The notes under the pieces were generated by a model. That model did no database searches and was not told the DNA's origin. It saw only the letters and a program-made list of their open reading frames with translations. This document shows, in pieces, positions 45,125 through 56,860 of a DNA stretch of 64,000 bases (the stretch's first letter is position 1; each line of letters starts with the position of its first letter). Position numbers and translations under genes: made by a program. The stretch comes from Palaemon carinicauda (taxonomy: Eukaryota > Arthropoda > Malacostraca > Decapoda > Palaemonidae): NCBI RefSeq assembly GCF_036898095.1, contig NC_090729.1, forward strand, positions 76,938,983-77,002,982, written 5' to 3'.

Positions 45125-47480
45125 GTGTCTGGGCATGGACTCACTTATACAATGAGAACAGACACTACAAGAAGTATTCAGAGACCTGCAGATGGCAATT
45201 CTGCAGGGATTATGAATGGCATAGAGTCAACATATTCACTCTTGTTGTTGCAGGAATCAAGAGCAAAACTGTCCAGGATGAATTTTTCTCCAATCACCAA
45301 GTCAAATGCAACTGCAGAGACTGCAAGTTTGCATTAGAAAAAGGACGCAGCCACTTTGAAAAGCACGGATCCTTTGACCTTTCAAAGATCAAGTGTAAAC
45401 CTCATCCAACTGCCAGAACCACCTCTTCAAAGGGCAATACTTCAAAGACCACTGCTGCATTTCCTGCTGTAACCAGAACTCCCATACATGCCTAATCCCC
45501 TGTGCCTGTAGGAGCCCCACCTGCTGGTTCCACACCTCCCTTAGCTGCCGCACCACTGACCAGTGCTCCTGCTTAAAGCGCTAATGGACACCAACCCTTC
45601 TGCTGCCACTCCCGAACCATCGCTGAATGACGTGTACCTCACCGTGAAACAAATGGCTGAGACCCTGTTAGAAAGACTTCGGCAGGAAGATCCAGCGACG
45701 GTTCTACTCCTTGATAAAACACTTACCTCTCCAAAGAGATCTAAACAAAATATATGAATGGGCGGAGATAAATAGGATGGTATTTAACTCCGATAAATTC
45801 GAATCAATAAATTATGGAAACAGAGAAGGAATGGTGTATGCATACAAGGGACCTAATAAGGAGACAATCACAAACAAGGAAGCAATTAAAGACCTTGGTG
45901 TAATTTTAAATAGGAATATGTTATGCAACGACCAAATAGCAACACTGTTGGCTAAATGTAAAGCAAAAATGGGAATGTTATTCAGACACTTTAAAACAAG
46001 AAAAGCTGAACACATGATTATGCTTTACAAAACTTATGTGCGTAGTACACTCGAGTACTGCAATGTGATATGGTACCCACACTACCAAAAGGATATTGCG
46101 CAAATAGAGAGTGTACAAAGGTCCTATACTGCTAGAATAGAAGAAGTTAAGGACCTTGATTACTGGGAAAGACTGCAATTTTTAAAACTATACAGTCTAG
46201 AAAGGAGAAGAGAACGCTACATGATAATACAAGCATGGAAGCAAATAGAAGGAATTGCTGAAAACATCATGGAGCTTAAAATATCAGAAAGAGCAAGCAG
46301 AGGTAGATTAATAGTGCCAAAAAGCATTCCAGGTAAACTGAGAAAGGCGCACAGGACATTAATCCACTACGCACCAGCATCGATAATGCAGCGACTATTT
46401 AATGTGCTGCCAGCTCATCTAAGAAACATATCAGGAGTGAGCGTAGATGCGTTTAAAAATCAGCTCGATAAATACCTAAGATGCATCCCAGACCATCCAA
46501 GACTGGAAGATGCAAAATACACCGGAAGATGTATTAGCAACTCTCTGGTGGATATACGAGGTGCCTCACACTGAGGGACCTGGAGGAACCCCAAAAAAAA
46601 AAAAATAAAAAAAAATAAGGCAACTCCAGCTGTTGAGCCAGACCCAGAGCCGCGACCCACCATAATCGATCCAAAGCAGCTACCTAAATTCAAACTACCA
46701 GCTGTGGAAGGGGCACCCCCCTACGCAGCTGTGACTGCCATTGCTACAGCAAATCTAAGTATCAGGATCAAAGCCAGGACCAACCTTAAGGGTGACCTAA
46801 TCATCACCCCAGAAGACCACAACATTGCCATCTGCCTCCAGAGGGAGGCCTCATTGACCTACCTCGACCAAGCTAAGAAGTTATGGAAGGCAGTTGCCTG
46901 TAATTTCCCCCGCCGACATGCCGCTGTCTTTCATCACTGATTGCAGCAACGTCCACCATGTAGAGCGTCGTTTGGGCAGCCGCAAGCAGCCTACCAGGAG
47001 AGTCATCATCACCTTCATCGGCAAGATTCCAGAGACACTAGACCTTGGACTCCGGGGAAAGTTCCCCATAGTCGAGCTGGAAATTGAGCCACTTTGGTGT
47101 TTCAACTGCCAACGTTTCAGCCACCACAAGACTGCCTGCAGAGTCCAACGGTGTGTGGAGTCTGCAGCCGTCGGCACTCCACGCAAGATTGTCTTGACGC
47201 ACACAAGAATGGGTTGGAGACCCATCCAAAGTGCCCCAACTGTTCTGGATCCCACCATGTCTGGAACTGGAAATGTCCAGGGCGGCTCAGGAGATTAGAA
47301 GCACTGCAGATCATCCCTCCTTCCACAGCAGCAACAGCCACAGCCACCAAAGCCCCAAAGGGCTCCTCGCTCCAGACCACCGTGTCGGCCACCTACCAAT
47401 CCTAATCCAGTCACCGCTCCTGCTCCTGCCACAGCTTCAACCCCAGTCACCGATCTGGATCCTGGTCACGGTTTCCCCAT
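45125..47480 (+). pseudogene. LINE ORF1 (Gag-like), interrupted by another LINE
   Basis: The left part (about 45125-45715) is a Cys/His-bearing and then Pro/Thr-rich frame (CNCRDCKFALEKGRSHFEKH). The right part (about 46620-47480) holds KGDLIITPEDHN, then in other frames PLWCFNCQRFSHHKTAC and two further zinc knuckles (VCSRRHSTQDC; CPNCSGSHHVWNWKC), the multi-knuckle C-terminus of Jockey/CR1-type ORF1. A separate LINE lies between the two parts. That the left part belongs to the same ORF1 is inferred from orientation and the Pro-rich linker; the knuckle part is clear. Several shifts make it inactive. Confidence 0.65.
45720..46618 (+). mobile_element. 5'-truncated LINE nested in the ORF1 copy, with A-rich tail
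   Basis: Carries a 287-residue frame to 46574 that is the end of a LINE ORF2: LNKIYEWAEINRMVFNSDK (after the RT palm), IKDLGVILNRNM, YVRSTLEYCNVIWYPHY and a C-terminal LFNVLPAHLRN. The catalytic YADD part is missing, so the insertion is 5'-truncated. After the stop there is about 10 bp and then an A-rich tail at 46591-46618. The frame has no internal stop. A target duplication was not identified. Confidence 0.8.
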
Positions 47481-48382
47481 TCCCCTTCAACCTCCACCCT
47501 TATCTCCCAAGCAGAAGCCTTGGTCCTTGAAAAGCTGGTCCCCTTTGATCTTCCAGCTTATAGCTAAAGTCTGCTCCTTTGTTCAGACTCCCTCCAACAT
47601 TTTTCAATCCCTCCTTTCTCCCCTAGTATCTCCCCACCCCCTAGAGCAAGGATAAGCAGCTGTGCTTAGAACTGCTCCGTTTCTTTTCTACTAAAGATCC
47701 TTCCCTCCTCTCCCAGTCTCTCCCATTCACTGGGACTTGCTGCTATCACTACTTTCTCTACCACTAAAACTCATTTTGGTTCCAGTGTGGGCCTGGTTTC
47801 CAGGTCCTCCTAGCGGTCATGCTCATGGGCTGAGCGACTGCACCTCCTCCCTGCAGGTATGCTCTTGGTGCAGAGTGGCTGCTCGTCCTTTCTGAGGGCT
47901 TGGAGGCGGTAGTTGCTGCGCCTTGTGCGGGTTGACTCTCTTGCACTAGAGTTTTTACACACTTGATAAGAAAGAAAATTGCTCTGGGCTGAGCAACCCC
48001 TGTTAATGCAGATTCACATGGAGCTGTGATCTTGCAAGACTTTGACCGCAATGACAAGTTTGCACCCCTTCGGGGCTGATGGCCTCGAGTCATGAGAGCC
48101 GCTGGTCAGAAAAACTGTCCAATCAATCTGGGTTTGTCCGCGTGTGTGTGTAGAAGCAACAGTTTAATTATAAATTCAACATTATTATTGCGAAGGTGTG
48201 ACTGGACATATACGTCCAAGTCTACCTCTATAATACTCACCTATTCTAACCTTATTATCTCATAAGTTTATTGAATATTCTTCAATATAGAAACTGGTAA
48301 GATAAAAAAAGTGTAGTGATTGTGTGTTCTGATAATTGAAAAGCCTCTAGAATAACATACTCAAGCTCAAAAGATATTAAAC
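47481..48382. other. Intergenic or LINE non-coding sequence
   Basis: No recognisable gene. The stretch before 48383 may be the 5' untranslated region of the PHD-finger ORF below. Confidence 0.4.
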
Positions 48383-48703
48383 ATGGTGTCTAAGAGAGAA
48401 TCAGTGAAAGGTGCAGTGGGTGTGAGTGTGAGAAAGAAGGAAGTGAAAGGGGGAAAAGGAGAGGAAGAATATTCAAGTGACTCTGAACAAGAAGAAACCA
48501 TGGCTGGTCCAAACGACTGCGGATGGTGCAAAAAAGGGGTAAGATCAAACCAAGAAGCTATAGAATGTGATGTGTGTGATGTATGGTTCCACATAGGCTG
48601 TGAACAACTAGACAGAAGTGAATTTAAGAGAATTGGCGAATCTAAACATGCCCGATGGTTTTGTAGAAGATGCGGGGGGGAAGGCAGAAAACAAGAAACT
48701 TAG
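48383..48703 (+). CDS. PHD-finger protein, probably 5' end of a LINE ORF1
   Basis: A 106-residue frame with a good ATG. After a Lys/Glu-rich head (residues 1-45) comes a single PHD-type zinc finger: CGWCKKG, then CDVCDVWFHIGCEQL and WFCRRC, a Cys4-His-Cys3 pattern with the usual Trp two residues before the last pair. PHD fingers bind histone H3 tails, and are also found in ORF1 of some CR1-type LINEs. Because the frame ends right after the finger and no RT follows, a 5' fragment of a LINE ORF1 is the likeliest reading; a small host gene exon is the alternative. Confidence 0.55.
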   Translation: MVSKRESVKGAVGVSVRKKEVKGGKGEEEYSSDSEQEETMAGPNDCGWCKKGVRSNQEAIECDVCDVWFHIGCEQLDRSEFKRIGESKHARWFCRRCGGEGRKQET

Positions 48704-51140
48704 GAACAATATGATGAACTTAGGGATAATTTCATAGGGCTGCAGGATACGGTAGGCCACGTAACACTGCCCAGAAGTAGGTAAATTTTGACGTATTACT
48801 CTGCCAATAATAGTTTTCCCGAACCATAGAAAATATTGACATGTATATAATAGTGCTAAGAAGTCTCCCTCCTGCAGTCTACTGTTAATGGCCTCTTAAA
48901 CAGTTTGTCCTAACTGTGAGATTTTGTTTTAAAACTAGAATTTTCTTTAGGTTTAGTATTTTAACCACGCTGCATTAATAACTGACTGTTTGGAGCTGTT
49001 TTCCTGGTCCTATCACATGTGGAAACATTGTGACTCCTACAGGACCTGAAATATGTTTCTCGTATATAGAATACTTACAGGAATTCTCAAGAAGAAACGT
49101 AAGTCTGGGAATTAATCGAATCAAATTCATCTTTTTATGTAATCATTATTATTTCAATCTTATTTATTTATGCTAATTATCCGTATTTTATTAAAACAAT
49201 TGTCGAAATCACTCTTTTATGCGTCAATGATATACTAGGTGACTAAACTGGCCGACTGTCAGCCAGTATGGAGATGCCATATTGGAGAGAGGCATTAAGC
49301 CGCTCTATTCACTAAAATAATAATTGATTTTTCAACGTTAAATAGATACGTTTGTATCGGAATTTAAATTTCTAAATTACGGAAAAGTATTTGGATAATT
49401 TTTTTTAAGTTTTGTGACACTTTTGCCTCAATTTTAATAATATTTTCATTAATGGTACAAGTTCTAGACATTAACCAACTGTATTTGATTTTTCAACGTT
49501 AATGAGATACATTTGTATCGGAATTTGAATTCTCAAGTTACAAAAAAAAAAAAAAAAAAACTGATAATTATTTTCTACATTTTGGCTCAATTTTAATAAA
49601 ATTTTCATTAGTGGTACCAAAGTTAGACTGAAATCTTTCTACCGGGAGATAGCTACCCGAGGATAGCGTTATGTTGGGCTATCAGTAAATAACTTTCTCG
49701 ATTAGTAAGGCCAGGTCATAATAACAGACGATGTTATAGTATAGAGTCTCGATAGGATCCTAGTAGGGAAATAAGGAAAAAAAACGACTTAAGTAATGAA
49801 CAATTAAAATAAAATATTAACATTAAAACAGAATAGAGGAAAATTTCCCTGTTTTAGGAAAATGAGAAGAAAACTTCGAAATCAACAGAGAAAGTTTACT
49901 CGGTTTCGCATTTATGTAAAGCACGATACTTGAATGGGAGAAGCTACAAAATCTCTAACAAATAGTAGAAAAGTTGGTTCTATTAATGAGGGTACAAATA
50001 CTCTGGTTTATATAAAGCCCTAACCACTGATAGTCATAATGTGGCCAGTTGGAGGAAAATTAACGTTTTTGGGAAATTTTGAGTCCAAGAGGGTAAAAAG
50101 GGAAAAATAATACTAAAATCAACTGGGAAATTTTATTCGAAGGTTTCATATTTATGAAAAGCAGGATATATGTAAAATTAAATTGGGAGAAGACACAAAA
50201 TCTATAACAAATAGCAAAAAGATTGTTTCTGTTAATGAGGGCACGAATTCTGAACAGATGGTAGTGAGTGGGAGTAGATCGACAGTTTAACTATTATGTT
50301 GTTGCAGATTAACTATTATCCCTCCCGGCAAACAAAGGATTAACGAAGCTTTTAATCCGACCCAAAGAATTCCTATTAGACAATAAATAAGCTTGAAAAC
50401 AACAGAATCAGTTTTCATGTTGGATAATTTTACTATTTATTTGGAATTTTCTCCACAAATAATTAAAATTATGTTATCGGCATGCATTCAACACATTATG
50501 TACGTCTGTTTTCATAACTTTATATATATTTTCTAAAATATCCATCCTCGCTCATCATCAAATATTTTTCTTCCTTCACACTAACGAAAAAAAAATTGGT
50601 TTTCAAAGAAATAGGAAGTTTTTCTTTTAGTAAATTCGTAACCTTTTCTTCACAAATATTTGTTTTGTATCTAGATTTCTATTATGCTATAGGCCCAATG
50701 TATTCCTATTGTTGAATGTGCCTCAAGTTCAGGAGATGGCCATGAACCAATTTTGAAAGACCAAAACAGGGATATTTAGTCTCGCCCATCTTGCAACACT
50801 GTCACTATGCCTTTTCATTCAGACTTGTTAATGATTAAGGGAAATATTGTTTGCGAAAAAGATTACTCATCTTAAAATCAAATCAAAATACTAATACACC
50901 TATCACTGTATCAGTCACAAATGTTGATAAATGAACTGTGGGCTTAAATGACTGCACAGATATTGAAAAATAAAAAAATAAATCTCATTCCTAGATTTGC
51001 TTACAATGTGGAATAAAAAAAGAATGAAAGAAAATTAAAAACAATAAGAATGAAATTTTGGCAGCATGTTGCATCCGGAAGCAGGCCTGGTGGTTGGGCG
51101 ATAAATTTTGTCAATTTTCAAGTTTTTGCCTTTTTTAATA
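48704..51140. other. Intergenic with diverged tandem duplications
   Basis: No supported gene. About 49330-49480 and 49485-49640 are diverged copies of one segment (TGATTTTTCAACGTTAA ... TTGTATCGGAATTT). About 49860-50020 and 50100-50250 are another diverged pair (ACAAAATCTCTAACAAATAG / ACAAAATCTATAACAAATAG). Confidence 0.55.
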
Positions 51141-51141
<1 letters not shown>

Positions 51142-51227
<86 letters not shown>

Positions 51228-51490
51228 TGCTAAGCTACAGCCCTAGTTAGAAAAGCAGGATAAGTTATAAGCCCAAGGGCTCCAACAGGGAAAGCAACCC
51301 AGTGAGGATAGGAAAAAAGAATAAATAGAATATTTTAAGAACAGTAACAACATTAAAATAAATATTTCCTATATAAACTATAAAAACTTTAACAAAACTA
51401 GATGAAGAGAACTCTAACCCAAGACAGTAGAAGACCATGGTACAGAGGCTAAGGCACTACCCAAGACTAGAGAACAATAGTTTGATTTTC
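51142..51490 (-). mobile_element. LINE 3' end fragment, minus, with (AAT)n(ATT)n
   Basis: Tail repeats at 51142-51226 are followed by the inverted 3' block (GCTAAGCTACAGCCCTAG onward) and a longer stretch of 3' untranslated sequence. It abuts the satellite array that starts at about 51535. Confidence 0.85.
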
Positions 51491-51534
51491 TTGGTCACAG
51501 GTGAAATAAAACTTCTAGAACAATGTGTAGTTTT

Positions 51535-54500
51535 GAGCAGATTGAGGGGTAATAATGGGTAATTTTCACTTTTTTGACTTTTCTTGACTTGAATATATAT
51601 CTGGTTGCCAGACATAGAAACAATTTTTGCGACACATTGAGTTGGTATAGAATTTGATCCCCATACATAGTATAATCAGAATCATGAATAATATTGTATC
51701 TAACCCATTTCAGAATTCTGCAGATTGAGGGGTAAAAATGGGTAAATTTAACTTTTTTTACTTTTCTCGACTGAAATACATAGCTGGTTGCTAGACATAG
51801 AAACAATTTTTGCGTCACATTGAGTTGGTATAGAATTTGATCCCCATACATAGTATAATCAAAATCATGAATAATATTGTATCTAACCCATTTCAGAATT
51901 CTGCGATTTTGGGGTAAAAATGGGTAAATTTCACTTTTTTGACTTTTCTCGACTGAAATACATAGCTGGTTGCTAGACATAGAAACAATTTTTGCGTCAC
52001 ATTGAGTTGGTATAGAATTTGAGCCCCATACATAGTATAATCAAAATCATGAATAATATTGTATCTAACCCATTTCAGAATTCAGCGATAGAGGGGTGAA
52101 AATTAGTAATTTTAACTTTTTTTACTTTTCTCGACTGAAATATATATCTGGTTGCTAGACATAGAAACAATTTTTGCGTCACATTGAGTTGGTATAGAAT
52201 TTGAGCCCCACACATAGTATAATCAGAATCATGAATAATATTGTATCTAACCCATTTCAGAATTCTGCGATAGAGGGGTAAAAATGGGTAAATTTCACTT
52301 TTTTGACTTTTCTCGACTGAAATACATAGCTGGTTGCCAGACATAGAAACAATTTTTGCGTCACATTGAGTTGGTATAGAATTTGAGCCCCATACATAGT
52401 ATAATCAAAATCATGAATAATATTGTATCTAACCCATTTCAGAATTCTGCAGATTGAGGGGTAAAAATGGGTAAATTTCACTTTTTTGACTTTTCTCGAC
52501 TGAAATACATATCTGGTTGCCAGACATAGAAACAATTTTTGCGTCACATTGAGTTGGTATAGAATTTGAGCCCCATACATAGTATAATCAGAATCATGAA
52601 TAATATTGTATCTAACCCATTTCAGAATTCTGCTATATTGGTGTAAAAATGGGTAAATTTCACTTTTTTGACTTTTCTCGACTGAAATACATAGCTGGTT
52701 GCCAGACATAGAAACAATTTTTGCGTCACATTGAGTTGGTATAAAATTTGATCCCCATACATAGTATAATCAAAATCATGAATAATATTGTATCTAACCC
52801 ATTTCAGAATTCTGCAATAGAGGGGTAAAAATGGGTAAATTTCACTTTTTTGACTTTTCTCGACTGACATACATAGCTGGTTGCTAGACATAGAAACAAT
52901 TTTTGCGTCACATTGAGTTGGTATAGAATTTGATCCCCATACATAGTATAATCAAAATCATGAATAATATTGTATCTAACCTATTTCAGAATTCTGCGAT
53001 AGAGGGGTAAAAATGGGTAAATTTCACTTTTTTGACTTTTCTCGACTGAAATACATAGCTGGTTGCTAGACATAGAAACAATTTTTGCGTCACATTGAGT
53101 TGGTATAGAATTTGATCCCCATACATAGTATAATCAAAATCATGAATAATATTGTATCTAACCCATTTCAGAATTCTGCGATAGAGGGGTAAAAACGAGT
53201 AATTTTTACTTTTTTTATTTTTCTCGACTGAAATACATATCTGGTTGCCAGACATAGAAACAATTTTTGCGTCACATTGAGTTGGTATAGAATTTGAGCC
53301 CTATACATAGTATAATCAGAATCATGAATAATATTGTATCTAACCCATTTCAGAATTCTGCGATATTGGTGTAAAAATGGGTAAATTTCACTTTTTTTAC
53401 TTTTCTCGACTGAAATACATATCTGGTTGCCAGACATAGAAACAATTTTTGCGTCACATTGAGTTGGTATATAATTTGAGCCCCATACATAGTATAATCA
53501 GAATCATGAATAATATTGTATCTAACCCATTTCAGAATTCTGCAATAGAGGGGTAAAAATGGGTAAATTTCACTTTTTTTGGCTTTTCTCGACTGAAATA
53601 CATATCTGGTTGCCAGACATAGAAACAATTTTTGCGTCACATTGAGTTGGCATAGAATTTGAGCCCCATACATAGTATAATCAAAATCATGAATAATATT
53701 GTATCTAACCCATTTCAGAATTCTGCGATAGAGGGGTAAAAATGGGTAAATTTCACTTTTTTGACTTTTCTCGACTGAAATACATAGCTGGTTGCTAGAC
53801 ATAGAAACAATTTTTGCGTCACATTGAGTTGGTATAGAATTTGATCCCCATACATAGTATAATCAAAATCATGAATAATATTGTATCTAACCCATTTCAG
53901 AATTCTGCGATAGAGGGGTAAAAATGGGTAAATTTCACTTTTTTGACTTTTCTCGACTGAAATACATAGCTGGTTGCTAGACATAGAAACAATTTTTGCG
54001 TCACATTGAGTTGGTATAGAATTTGAGCCCCATACATAGTATAATCAAAATCATGAATAATATTGTATCTAACCCATTTCAGAATTCAGCAATAGAGGGG
54101 TGAAAATTAGTAATTTTCACTTTTTTTACTTTTCTCAACTGAAATATATATCTGGTTGCTACACATAGAAACAATTTTTGCGTCACATGGAGTTGGTATA
54201 GAATTTGATCCCCATACATAGTATAATCAGAATCATGAATAATATTGTATCTAACCCATTTCAGAATTCTGCGATAGAGGGGTAAAAATGAGTAATTTTC
54301 ACTTTTTTGACTTTTCTCGACTGAAATACATATCTGGTTGCCAGACATAGAAACAATTTTTGCGTCACATTGAGTTGGTATAGAATTTGAGCCCCATACA
54401 TAGTATAATCAGAATCATGAATAATATTGTATCTAACCCATTTCAGAATTCTGCGATATTGGTGTAAAAATGGGTAAATTTCACTTTTTTGACTTTTCTC

Positions 54501-56860
54501 GACTGAAATACATAGCTGGTTGCCAGACATAGAAACAATTTTTGCGTCACATTGAGTTGGTATAGAATTTGATCCCCATACATAGTATAATCAGAATCAT
54601 GAATAATATTGTATCTAACCCATTTCAGAATTCTGCGATAGAGGGGTAAAAATGGGTAAATTTCACTTTTTTGACTTTTCTCGACTGACATACATAGCTG
54701 GTTGCTAGACATAGAAACAATTTTTGCGTCACATTCAGTTTGTATAGAATTTGATCCCCATACATAGTATAATCAAAATCATGAATAATATTGTATCTAA
54801 CCCATTTCAGAATTCTGCGATAGAAGGGTGAAAATGGGTAAATTTCACTTTTTTTACTTTTCTCGACTGAAATACATAGCTGGTTGCTAGACATAGAAAC
54901 AATTTTTGCGTCACATTGAGTTGGTATAGAATTTGATCCCCATACATAGTATAATCAAAATCATGAATAATATTGTATCTAACCCATTTCAGAATTCTGC
55001 GATAGAGGGGTAAAAATGGGTAAATTTCACTTTTTTTACTTTTCTCGACTGAAATACATAGCTGGTTGCTAGACATAGAAACAATTTTTGCGTCACATTG
55101 AGTTGGTATAGAATTTGATCCCCATACATAGTATAATCAAAATCATGAATAATATTGTATCTAACCCATTTCAGAATTCTGCGATAGAGGGGTAAAAACG
55201 AGTAATTTTCACTTTTTTTACTTTTCTCGACTGAAATACATATCTGGTTGCCAGACATAGAAACAATTTTTGCGTCACATTGAGTTGGTATAGAATTTGA
55301 GCCCCATACATAGTATAATCAGAATCATGAATAACATTGTATCTAACCCATTTCAGAATTCTGCAATAGAGGGGTAAAAATGGGTAAATTTCACTTTTTT
55401 TGGCTTTTCTCGACTGAAATACATATCTGGTTGCCAGACATAGAAACAATTTTTGCGTCACATTGAGTTGGCATAGAATTTAAGCCCCATACATAGTATA
55501 ATCAAAATCATGAATAATATTGTATCTAACCCATTTCAGAATTCTGCGATAGAGGGGTAAAAATGGTTAAATTTCACTTTTTTGACTTTTCTCGACTGAA
55601 ATACATAGCTGGTTGCCAGACATAGAAACAATTTTTGCGTCACATTGAGTTGGTATAGAATTTGATCCCCATACATAGTATAATCAAAATCGTGAATAAT
55701 ATTGTATCTAACCCATTTCAGAATTCTGCGATAGAGGGGTAAAAATGGTTAAATTTCACTTTTTTGACTTTTCTCGACTGAAATACATAGCTGGTTGCCA
55801 GGCATAGAAACAATTTTTGCGTCACATTGAGTTGGTATAGAATTTGATCCCCATACATAGTATAATCAGAATCATGAATAATATTGTATCTAACCCATTT
55901 CAGAATTCTGCAATAGAGAGGTAAAAATGGGTAAATTTCACTTTTTTGACTTTTCTCGACTGAAATACATAGCTGGTTGCCAGACATAGAAACAATTTTT
56001 GCGTCACATTGAGTTGGTATAGAATTTGATCCCCATACATAGTATAATCAAAATCATGAATAATATTGTATCTAACCCATTTCAGAAATCTGCGATAGAG
56101 GGGTAAAAATGGGTAAATTTCACTTTTTTTACTTTTCTCGACTGAAATACATATCTGGTTGCCAGACATAGAAACAATTTTTGCGTCACATTGAGTTGGT
56201 ATAGAATTTGAGCCCCATACATGGTATAATCAGAATCATGAATAATATTGTATCTAACCCATTTCAGAATTCAGCGATAGAGGGGTGAAAATGAGTAATT
56301 TTCACTTTTTTTACTTTTCTCGACTGAAATACATATCTGGTTGCCAGACATAGAAACAATTTTTGCATCACATTGAGTTGGCATAGAATTTGAGCCCCAT
56401 ACATAGTATAATCAGAATCATGAATAATATTGTATCTAACCCATTTCAGAATTCTGCGATATTGGTGTAAAAATGGGTAAATTTCACTTTTTTTACTTTT
56501 CTCGACTGAAATACATATCTGGTTGCCAGACATAGAAACAATTTTTGCGTCACATTGAGTTGGTATAGAATTTGAGCCTCATACATGGTATAATCAGAAT
56601 CATGAATAATATTGTATCTAACCCATTTCAGAATTCTGCGATAGAGGGGTAAAAATGGGTCTTTTTCACTTTTTTTACTTTTCTCGACTGAAATACATAT
56701 GTGGTTGCCAGACATAGAAACAATTTTTGCGTCACATTGAGTTGGTATAGAATTTGAGCCCCATACATAGTATAATCAGAATCATGAATAATATTGTATA
56801 TACCCCATTTCAGAGTTCTTCAGATTAAGGGGTAAAAACTGGTAATTTTCACTTGTTCCG
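51535..56860 (-). repeat. 182 bp satellite array, minus orientation, about 29 copies
   Basis: AT-rich 182 bp monomers, head to tail, each including CACATTGAGTTGGTATAGAA and AATATTGTATCTAACCCATT. Two common variants mix: CATAGCTGGTTGCTAGACAT with GATCCCCATAC, and CATATCTGGTTGCCAGACAT with GAGCCCCATAC. Repeated 89-residue minus-strand frames cover about 1.5 monomers each because 182 is not divisible by 3. They are by-products of the repeat rather than genes. The last monomer is diverged and merges into the adjacent arm. Confidence 0.97.

Noticed and set aside
47764..48093. 109-residue minus-strand frame
   Set aside because: No recognisable motif and it lies in probable LINE non-coding sequence.
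51535..56860. Serial 89-residue open frames (about 26 in the two arrays) that look like a protein family
   Set aside because: They recur every 182 bp with overlapping ends, follow the satellite exactly, and the period is not a multiple of 3. No domain is recognisable; they are repeat by-products.
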